In this document: positions 55,841 to 64,000 of the stretch, in pieces | Numbering within the stretch: position 1 is the stretch's first letter | Layout of the letters: each line of letters opens with the position of its first letter | Assembly (NCBI GenBank): GCA_038277395.1 | Contig: CM076192.1 | Span: forward strand, 133,249,570-133,313,569 | DNA: 64,000 nt | Direction of reading: 5' to 3' | From: Dryocosmus kuriphilus | Lineage: Eukaryota; Arthropoda; Insecta; Hymenoptera; Cynipidae | Position numbers and translations under genes: made by a program | The notes under the pieces: generated by a model | The model's input: the letters and a program-made list of their open reading frames with translations, nothing else | Told to the model about the DNA's origin: nothing | Databases searched by the model: none

Positions 55841-58102
55841 ATTTTACAAGCTTTCTACATATTTCTATGGTTTCTGATTAGAGGAAGTGTATGTGCATAT
55901 CCAGTCAGGTTGAGCTCGATTGAGCGGAGAATAAAAGCAAGTGCAATTCGCACTTGATAGGTCGATAAGTCTGGCAAAGTCGGCGAACTTGCTTAACTAG
56001 TAGCGGTAGTTAGGCGATGCTGGTATTGTCCGGCACTGTTGACTTCCGGCCTCGGTGGAAAGCCAAGAGCTGATTGTTTCATTTTTTCCGACCCCACTGT
56101 CAAATTCTCTTTTTTCCCTTTTATTCTTGCTAAAAACAACCCTACTGATATAAAAATTCACCCTTTTTTAAAGTTTTATATGTCGTAGGAAGTTTCGGAA
56201 CATCACTAAACAATTTTTGGAACCAAGCTGATGACGATTGAAAAGTGATATTCAATGAGAATTGAAGAAGAAATATATAAATTCACGAGATCAAAGGGGG
56301 TTGCCGGTTTCCGGAAATCTTACAGAAGAACCAACGTTTTTCTTGATTCTCAATGATCCGATTTGGCGTCGATTCGGCCTGCAACCTTCGTACTGACAGT
56401 CCAGCTAGCATAGTACGACGTCAACGAGGACATTCTTCCTCAACAATGCCCCCTGCAATCGAGCAAGAAGCACTTCCGCGCATACTAATGTAAAATCGGT
56501 GTGCTTTGACACTGCTTCCCTAACTCTAGCTGGCATTTCTTTTGTATGCGTTCGCAAAATTCATGAACACCCTTTTGACATGCGACACACTTCCATCCCT
56601 TGAAGCTTGAACCGAGGCTTGAATTGATCTATCTCTATCGTACAACATAGATTTGCCTGGATTTTACCTGAACATTTTCGTAACATCTCATCCGCAAATA
56701 AATTTCATATTCAATGTCCCTAGAGGCCTTCCATAAACGATGTGGCTCAATTTCTGCCACTTTTTGATACAATCCCCTCCCATTCCCCATGTGACTAACT
56801 GTGACTTTCTTCTTCGACCTCGCCACCCCCTCTAGAGTGCTATGCGATTTTTTCTATTTGTTCTTGAACGAAAATAAAACAAAAAATTATTAAATTCTTT
56901 TACTATCTTAAAAGCCATCTGAATTAAAAAGTTGGGAGAGTAGTCCGCTCTATTTCGAAAACAGCCCGAGTCCGGACTCGGACCCATCGCCTGATGTAAA
57001 TCATATTGTCCTTTTTCCGTATCCTCCTCTCCTCCAGCAAACCACTTGGTTTATGGAAGACCCCTTATTTGCTATTCTTTTGAGTATTTAGGATATTATA
57101 ACTAATATTAGGGATTTACCAATTTCAGTTTTCCCACCTTTTTAAAAAGAATTTTCCACTTTTTAAAGAAGCTTCTCCTTTCTTCCCCATAGAGGAGAAG
57201 CGACGAATGCGAGGCAGTGGCGAATGCGGCGCCCTTGTACTTACGAAAATTGGCACATTGTCGACGAGTGGTATTAGTTTCAGAATGTATATTTATGTTT
57301 ACAATGTTAAATTTTGAAAAAATTGAGGCGATAAATTTAATTGCGTAATTTTTAAGATAAATTGTTAGTTATGGTTGTTTTGCTTGTATTATCAGAGCGG
57401 CTAAAAAACAGTGCGAAATTGCAGAATTTTTCTTTAAAGGTATACAATTTTTTGTGAAATATGCTGTTTAGAATTCTTCGGATGCTGCAGAGTTTCATAT
57501 CCTAAATAAATTAAATTAATTTCGACGTAAAAAAATCTATATTTTACTCAATTCACATGCGACTAATGTTTCACATTAGAGACTAAAATCGTTGAGTAAC
57601 TTAATGCCAAACTTTTGGTTTGTGTTATCTCTAATTTAAAGTGAAGAGATGAGAAATATTTATTCAATCTGATAAAATAAAACTAAAAGTATCAAAAAAT
57701 ACTTATTGGAATAATTGTCCAATATTCTAAGATTATTCTAATACAATATTCATTTTTCGAAATTATTTTACTGATTTTTACCTTAGGTTCGTTTTAATGG
57801 ACCAGATGTTCAGAATGCCAAAATCGGGAAAATGCTAAAAAAATATACTTCATAGCTTTGGATTACAATTATACACGAAATATGAGTTCTACATTCTGTG
57901 AAACAGCTGCACATTAATAAATAAGCCTAATTTTACTCAAGTTTAATTTCTGTTGGTTATTACATTTTTCTTAGTTTGCAATAACAAATTAAAATAAAAG
58001 TGCGTCACTTTTTAGATGTTCAATTTCAAAGCAGTAGCCTTAAAAATTGAATAAATTCAAATTGGAAGAATTTCTATTTTCAAAGAGAAAAATAATTTAA
58101 AA
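55841..58102. other. Unassigned stretch with a possible coding remnant
   Basis: 55850-56320 and 56830-57260 are of mixed composition with no recognised feature. After 57270 the sequence is AT-rich and empty. The coding trace at 56350-56826 is listed separately. Confidence 0.45.
56350..56826 (-). pseudogene. Possible broken protein-coding remnant, family unknown
   Basis: A 63-codon frame (56826-56635, MARSKKKVTVSHMGNGRG) is followed downstream on the same strand, in another frame, by a stretch reading MPARVREAVSKHTDFTLVCA and then LLARLQGALLRKNVLVDVVL. The composition is protein-like and the region is less AT-rich than its surroundings. No known domain is recognised, and stops separate the pieces. 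Confidence 0.3.
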
Positions 58103-59278
58103 AATCTGCCCGCTGCGCGGGCACATTCTCATCGCGCGCTATGCGCGCCGCGCTTCGCGCGAAGTATGAGCGCGCCTAGGGCGCGCGTCTGTTGGCATTC
58201 GCGCTTCGCGCTCGACATTTGACTCGCGCTTCGCGCTCGATACGTTATTTACGGCACCCACGCTTCGCGCTCGATATATTATTCACCTCGCGCTACGCGC
58301 TCGGTGTTTATAGATCGTATAAACCTTTAGATTAGAAATTACAAAAGAAATTATTTTACTTAAGGCTCTATCGCCCTTAAGGAATACATTCTCATCATGA
58401 CACTCGCGCTTCGCGCTCGATAATTACGTTTCTTTAAAACACATTATAGATTGGTAAAGCTCTTTTTGATGTTCCAAATTTTAACAATACAGGATTTCGA
58501 TTCTTAAAAGTAAAACGATGAGTCTTATAAATAAATTTTGTAGCTATTTCCAAGGTGAACAATTCTGCTTGTTAATATTTTCTCATATCTTGCACAGTTT
58601 TGCTGAAAAGTGGTTTTCTTTATATTTCATAACATATTTCACGTATAACTCAAAAACAACGCATCTGATCAAAAAAATGATAGAGAGCAAATTTGTAGAC
58701 AATTTGGAGACGAACAACTTTGTTTATTATTATTTTTTCGTATCTTCCATAGTTTGGCGGAGAATTTGAAATATTTCATTTTTAATAACGTTTTATCGAT
58801 TAAGACAAAAACCGTGCATTTTATGAAAAAATGGTTAAAACAAAATTTGTAGATCTTTTTAAATTAAACAACTTTCTTCATTACCATTTTTTGGTATCTT
58901 GAATATTTTGGCGGGAGACCACAGTTTTTTAATTTTAATAGCGTTTTCTTGATTAAATCAAAAACCGTTCATTTGATCAAAAAACGGTTAAGACAAAATT
59001 TGTAGATTTTTTGAAGGTGAACAATTTTACTTTCTTACATTTTTTTTTGTATCTCTGATAGTTTAGCCGGAAAATGGATTTTTTGATTTTGTGAGAAACG
59101 TTTTTGATGGATAAAACCATAACCGTTGGTCAAAAACCGCTGGTTAACGAACTCGTCCTTTCTTTTTGGACCTCAAAGAAATCTGCCAAAGCGCAATCCA
59201 ATCCGATTAGTCCTTCGAAAGTTATCGTGGGAACAGACGACAACGACAACGACAACGACGACAACGACAACGACAACG

Positions 59279-59310
<32 letters not shown>

Positions 59311-59450
59311 AACGCCAACAGACAGACAGACACGGTCGTAAAAACCATTTTTTCGGATTCAGAAGGTCTTAGAACGTGGAGATTTCATAAAATCCGCGAA
59401 AGTCAGTTTTCACATAAAACTAATACCTTCTCATTGAGATGAGAATGTAA
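58103..59450 (-). mobile_element. HINE element, copy 12 (full length)
   Basis: It has an intact stem-loop (ATCTGCCCGCTGCGCGGGC) at the left and a well-preserved set of GCGCTTCGCGCTCGA repeats. The core monomers and a long GACAACGACAAC microsatellite (59236-59316) follow. The subterminal end TTGAGATGAGAATGTAA is at the right. The 112-codon frame across the microsatellite (Asp/Asn repeats) is not a gene. Confidence 0.92.
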
Positions 59451-60556
59451 AAATGGGAATTTCAAACTGAAAATTAAAAAAAATTTTAAGTCTTTCAGCT
59501 TGAAGCCAAAATGATTGAACAATTTCAGACGCTTTTAGGTTTAAAATAATACTATTTAGAATGATTTTCTTTGAAAACTAAACAATTTAAAAAATATTCC
59601 AATCTATAAAGTTATAAAATTAAGATAACTTTGAGAAGACAATGCTGCCTAATTTCAAAAGCTTTTCATTCAAAATTATTCGTTTTCAAGTCTTTTCAAT
59701 TTGAAATCTTTATTGCTTTTAATTCGTAATTATTCAATTAAAAATTCTTTCAATTTTTTTTTAATTGTCCTAGTTTTTATATTTTAATCTGAATGCATTC
59801 AATTTTGGACCTTTTTATTTAAAATGACGATCAATGTGGGATTATATTGACCCTCAACAATAAATGTCTTTGAGAATGTTGACGCAAGTCGTTGGAATTA
59901 GGGTCAGATAAAATGAAAAACAATTAACTTCCTTCAAACTTATTTAATGGCAAGTTATTTTAATTTTCTGAAATTTTCCTAGTTATTTTTAATTGAGGCT
60001 TGAGAAATTATCCTATTATTTGGTGGGATTAAAATAAGGACAAACCTTATTTCTTATTTTAATCCGATCATATTATGGTAGCCAGACGTTGCACAGTTTT
60101 AGAGATAACTCCATCGCTAGATCTCTCCATACTTGAAATTATTTGATTTTGAACACTTCTAATTCGTTCTTGATCAATTTCAAATCCTTTCATTATGAAA
60201 TTTTTCTATCTTTTAATCTGAAATCATTCACTTTTGAACCCTCTTATTCAAAGTTATTCAATTATTAAAAATCCTTTTATTTTTTTGAAATTTTCCTGAC
60301 TTTCAAACTTTTTGAAGATGAAATTGTTATAGCTTTTATTTTAAAGTTGTTGAATTTTGAACCCCTTCATTCGAATTTATTAAATTACAAATGAGCGGTT
60401 GGATGCCATAACGCAACCTATACTTGGATTTTTAGAAGTCACTTGTTTGTCATTTGTGTTGCACATAGCTTCATCAAGAACAATTGGGAAATGAGTGACT
60501 TCTGAAAATGTAAAAAGCCTGTTATTGCACTCAACAATTCAAATTCTTTCAGTTTT
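59451..60556. repeat. AT-rich degenerate repeat stretch
   Basis: Phrases such as TTGAAATTTTCCTA, TTCAATTTTGAACC and TTATTCAAAATTATTCAATT recur irregularly and continue beyond HINE copy 13 at 61867-62060. A hairpin pair (AGAAGTCACT near 60434 and AGTGACTTCT near 60494) lies inside. No gene is seen. Confidence 0.55.
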
Positions 60557-60691
60557 TACATTCTCATCAGAGAAGGTATTAGATTTATGCAAAATTTGAC
60601 TTTCGCGGATTTCATGAAATCTCCACGTTTTAAGACCTCCTGAATCCGAAAAAATGGTTTTTACGACCGTGCCTGTCTGTCTGTTGGCGTT

Positions 60692-60729
<38 letters not shown>

Positions 60730-61866
60730 CTGTTCCCACGATAACTTTCGAAGGACTAATCGGATTGGATTGCGCTTTGGCACATTTCTTTAAGGTCCAA
60801 AAAGAAAGGACGAGTTCGTTAACCAGCGGTTTTTGACCAACGGTTATGGTTTTATCCATCAAAAACGGTTTTCACAAAATCAAAAAATCCATTTTCCGGC
60901 TAAACTATCAGAGATAAAAAAAAATGTAAGAAAGTAAAATTGTTCATCTTCAAAAAATCTACAAATTTTGTCTTAACGATTTTTTGATAAAATGAACAGT
61001 TTTTGATTTAATCAAGAAAACGCTATTAAAATTAAAAAACTGTGGTTTCCCGCCAAAATATTCAAGAAATAAAAAAATAGTAAAGAACAAAGTTGTTCAA
61101 TTTAAAAAGATCTACAAATTTTGTTTTAACCATTTTTTCATAAAATGCACGGTTTTTATTTTAATCGATAAAACATTATTAAAAATTAAAGATTTCAAAT
61201 TCTCCGCCAAACTATGGAAGATACGAAAAAATAATAATACACAAAGTTGTTCGTCTCAAAATTGTCTACAAATTTGCTCTCTATCATTTTTTTGATCAGA
61301 TGCGTAGTTTTTGAGTTATTCGTGAAATATGTTATAAAATATAAAGAAAACCACTTTTCAGCAAAACTGTGCAAGATATGAGAAAATATTAACAAGCAGA
61401 ATTGTTCACCTTGGAAATAGCTACAAAAAATTTATTTATAAGACTCATCGTTTTACTTTTAAGAATCGAAATCCTGTATTGTAAAAATTTGGAAAATCAA
61501 AAAGAGCTTTACCAATCTATAATGTGTTTTAAAGAAACGTCATTATCGAGCGCGAAGCGCGAGTGTCATGATGAGAATGTATTCCTTAAGGGCGATAGAG
61601 CCTTAAGTAAAATAATTTCTTTTGTAATTTCTAATTTAAAGGTTTATACGATCTATAAACACCGAGCGCGTAGCGCGAGGTGAATAATCTATTGAGCGCG
61701 AAGCGTGAGTGCCGTAAATAACGTATCGAGCGCGAAGCGCGAGTCAAATGTCGAGCGCGAAGCGCGAGTGCCAACAGACGCGCGCCCTAGGCGCGCTCAT
61801 ACTTCGCGCGAAGCGCGGCGCGCGTAGCGCGCGATGAGAATGTGCCCGCGCAGCGGGCAGATTTTT
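60557..61866 (+). mobile_element. HINE element, copy 13 (family reference)
   Basis: The order is: terminal ACATTCTCATC; a conserved ~100-bp head (GACTTTCGCGGATTTCATGA); a (GTCGTT)n microsatellite; a CGATAACTTTCGAAGGACTA block; four ~153-bp core monomers starting near 60897, 61049, 61203 and 61358; GAGCGCGAAGCGCGAG palindromic repeats; an inverted copy of the head end, GATGAGAATGT; a GCCCGCGCAGCGGGC stem-loop; and a terminal AGATTTTTT. Subterminal inverted repeats, a 3' stem-loop, an internal microsatellite and a T-rich target without duplication are the marks of HINE/DINE-1 elements, non-autonomous partners of Helentrons. The same repeat type flanks both sides, showing clean insertion. No protein is encoded. 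Confidence 0.88.
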
Positions 61867-62240
61867 TTTTTTAAATTTCCTAGCTGTTAATTTGAAATTA
61901 CTCAATTTGAATCCTTTCAAATTGGACTTTTGTTAAATTTTAAATCCTTTCAATATGAAATTGTCCTAGCTTTAGTATTTTAAATTATTCAATTTTTAAC
62001 CTTTTTAATTTTTAATCGTTCAACAATTTTTATTTCAAACAGTTTCAGTTTATTATTATTACGGCTCTCAATTTTACGGTTTTTCGGAACATCAAAAATC
62101 AATTTCCCTAACATAGTTGCAACTTTGGTAAAGTTGTTGCACGATTTGTTAATTTTTTTAAATAAGTGGGGTTTTTTTTCACGAAAAGCGGTTATTTTTG
62201 GGAAATTGATTTTGGTTTTCCGAAGAGCTGTATAATAGCA
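61867..62240. repeat. AT-rich degenerate repeat stretch, continued
   Basis: This continues the phrases of 59451-60556 (TTTGAAATTACTCAATTTGA). From about 62090 it changes to sequence with a small inverted repeat (CAAAAATCAATTTCCC near 62112 and GGGAAATTGATTTTGG near 62200). Confidence 0.5.
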
Positions 62241-62830
62241 GTGAAATATGGTCTACTTTTCTTTGTTTTACGTCTGGGAGTATATAATAGGTATGAGTGA
62301 AAAGAAACGGTCCATCCAGACTATTTTATGTATTTATGTATACAAGAGAAGAACGACGTTTCGTCGTCGATCGAAGAGCTCTTCAGGTTCTGTATATTAC
62401 GATAAAAACAAAATAAATATGTATACAGAAAAATCAACAGGGCAATTCATGTAGCAGTGCCTAAAATTGTGAAAACAGATTATTGACCTGAGAATAGAAA
62501 TAGTCTGGATGGATTGTTTCTTTTCACTCATATCTATGGTCTACTTTGTTTTTCGATTTTTTCAATATTTCAAATTTTTTAAATAAGAAAGGGATGCTAT
62601 CACGAATAGAGGTCGTTTTTGAATAATTCATTTTTGATATTTCAAAGAATTGTAAAAAAAGCCGTGAAATTTGGTCTAGTTTGTTTTTAGATTTTTAAAA
62701 ATATTTTCAATTTTTAAATAAAAGGTGGGGTGCTATTACGAATATAGAGGTTCTTTTTTAAGAAATTTTGTTTAGTGGTCCAAAAAACCTTAAAATAGCC
62801 GTAAAGTATGATCTAGTGGTTTTCCGATTT
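62241..62830 (+). repeat. Tandem repeat, ~130-bp unit, interrupted by a MITE
   Basis: Units begin GTGAAATATGGTCTACTTT (62241), ATGGTCTACTTTGTTTTTCG (62534) and GTGAAATTTGGTCTAGTTTG (62664), with a weaker one near 62798. Each carries a GATGCTATCACGAATAGAGG-like phrase where complete. Confidence 0.65.
62294..62530. mobile_element. 237-bp MITE, mariner-like ends
   Basis: The terminal inverted repeats are about 38 bp (TGAGTGAAAAGAAAC..TCCATCCAGACTATTT), mirrored at the right end. A TA dinucleotide flanks both sides (62292-62293 and 62531-62532). It interrupts one unit of the tandem repeat. It has no coding capacity. Confidence 0.82.
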
Positions 62831-63806
62831 AAAAATTTTTTTAAATAGTAGAGGGACTAGCTTGCATTGAAAATTACATGGTGTAGGTGTTAGTTTGAGG
62901 GATCTCACATATCCAACCACTCTTCAGCAGAAAATTATAAAAAGCTTCCTGAAGTTTTCGTAATTTTTGGCTTATTCAAAAAATATAATTTGTAAAGAAA
63001 TGCCTGTTATGATTTCTGTTACCTATGTAACAAAAATGGAAAAATACAGTACGCAAATTACGTTTTACACAAGATTGCACTTTATGCAAACACATGGGCT
63101 CAATCATCATGCACCAGTGGATGCAGTCGAAGAAAGTATGATAGAATAACTTCGCACGATAAAGAAGGGATTTGTCACGTACTCGTGCTTTTCACCCAAA
63201 CCCTATCGAGCTCCAGCTCCACATTCAATTTTCTGTATAGAGTGACAAGCTTCTACATATACTCCATTGAGAATATACTGCACGTATTAATAATCTCAAT
63301 AAAACATTTTGCCAAAAGGTTTAGTAGACCAAATTTACAAAAGTGAGGCTTATATGAAAACTAGCAGATAAAAGAAGCAAATCATAATTGATACAAAGTC
63401 TATACAACTTCTATAAACATAAATTCAATACCTTGTATGGAATAGAAATTAATTTACAATTCTCAAGCTGGGTATAAACCTTTGAAATTGAAAACAAGTA
63501 GCAAAAGAACCTAGAAGAAGTGGAAAAATGAATTCGTCGCCGATTGGAAAAAAGGAATGTGGCTTAACTGAGAGTAACAGATAGGTCGATTCGCACGGCC
63601 CTGGTGTCTACTGGTAAAGTGGTTAGACAGGCTCCGTGTAAATTCGCTGTTTTGGTGTTTTATAGATGCGGGTTGATACAACTTTTGTGTCATAAGCTAA
63701 CATTTGGTTGAGTTTTTTAGTATTTTAATAGTGGATGTACTGATTTCGGCCGGATTACGTGAGTTTTTGATCGTTTTGCTGATTCGCATCTTAGACGCTT
63801 ATTGTC
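62831..63806. other. No supported gene
   Basis: AT-rich sequence with isolated 60-codon frames. Near 63608-63680 TGGTAAAGTGGTTAGACA and GCGGGTTGATACAA vaguely recall RNA polymerase III A and B boxes, but I do not call a tRNA or SINE. Confidence 0.45.
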
Positions 63807-64000
63807 ATGGTGGCTTGTGGCATCTGCCGTGGTGTAATTGTTAGAGGGGCTCCTGATATTTTATCATGTGGCAAGTGCAGTGTTATTGTGCACAAAGGAT
63901 GTGTTTCCGAAGGTGAGAAATGGAATAAAGGTCTCAAGAAGTGGCACTGTGGAACCTGTATATTGGTACCTAATGTAGATCGACGTACTAAGAGAAACTC
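63807..64000 (+). CDS. PHD-type zinc finger protein, N-terminal part, cut by the window edge
   Basis: From the ATG at 63807 the frame stays open for 64 codons to the right edge. It encodes a Cys4-His-Cys3 pattern: CGICRG, CGKCSVIVHKGC, then WHCGTC, with the Trp before the last Cys pair typical of PHD fingers. PHD fingers usually read histone tails. N-terminal PHD-like fingers also open ORF1 of several insect non-LTR retrotransposons. In this repeat-rich window a retrotransposon ORF1 is at least as likely as a host chromatin gene. A basic stretch follows (VDRRTKRN). Confidence 0.7.
   Translation, partial: MVACGICRGVIVRGAPDILSCGKCSVIVHKGCVSEGEKWNKGLKKWHCGTCILVPNVDRRTKRN

Noticed and set aside
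59104..59442. 112-codon frame with Asp/Asn repeats, and similar ones at 1389, 26576, 45491 and 60539
   Set aside because: They read through the GACAAC microsatellite of HINE copies and recur only because the repeat recurs.
511..61866. CRISPR-like array, because of regularly spaced palindromic GCGCGAAGCGCG units
   Set aside because: The units belong to dispersed HINE copies, spacers are not unique, and the genome is eukaryotic.
63575..63700. tRNA gene or tRNA-derived SINE
   Set aside because: A- and B-box-like words are present but no cloverleaf can be drawn and the B box is poor.

Overview
The window is animal nuclear DNA, almost certainly from an insect, and I see no complete single-copy host gene in it. 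It is AT-rich and packed with nested transposable elements: mariner DNA transposons, an R1-clade non-LTR retrotransposon, two Gypsy/errantivirus-like LTR elements with env, many copies of one Helentron-associated (HINE/DINE-1-like) repeat, fold-back MITEs and satellite-like arrays. A wasp or other hymenopteran would fit, but the sequence alone does not prove it.

Layout. 0.5-3.2 kb: two HINE copies around an internally deleted mariner. 3.2-6.1 kb: AT-rich DNA with a 64-bp duplication and a 400-bp fold-back. 6.1-17.2 kb: an old, broken Gypsy element (possible LTR, gag, pol, start of env). Its integrase end is interrupted by a nearly complete 4.8-kb R1-clade retrotransposon on the minus strand, flanked by a 14-bp target duplication. 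18.6-19.2 kb: a 670-bp near-perfect palindrome. 19.7-21.0 kb: a decayed mariner. 22.9-23.2 kb: a palindromic CACGTG minisatellite. 25.4-27.7 kb: HINE copies and an array of ~155-bp monomers. 27.7-44.4 kb: a young 16.7-kb Gypsy element. 44.5-61.9 kb: a further series of HINE copies, several truncated, composite or nested. 62.2-62.8 kb: a tandem repeat holding a 237-bp MITE. 63.8-64 kb: the start of a PHD-finger reading frame that runs off the right edge.

The main find is the 27694-44424 element. Its two 1452-bp LTRs differ at only two positions that I could see, it has a CTTT target duplication, and it has a tRNA-Leu-type primer site. Besides gag, pol and env it carries features not expected of a Gypsy element: (1) an ORF upstream of gag that resembles the element's own aspartic protease but lacks the catalytic DTG; (2) a ~450-residue disordered spacer plus a macro-domain-like segment between RNase H and integrase; (3) a separate ORF combining a double-stranded-RNA-binding domain with a CCHC knuckle, placed directly after a splice acceptor; (4) between env and the 3' LTR, on the opposite strand, a multi-exon gene with consistent GT-AG introns and reading phases, encoding a protein with an Arg-rich patch, paired CxC motifs and a SUMO-interaction-like tail. 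Together these suggest a retrovirus-like element with accessory genes, possibly including an RNA-silencing antagonist and an antisense regulator. These functions are inferred. Gag, pol and env each contain one frame break, so this copy may be inactive or the assembly may contain indel errors.
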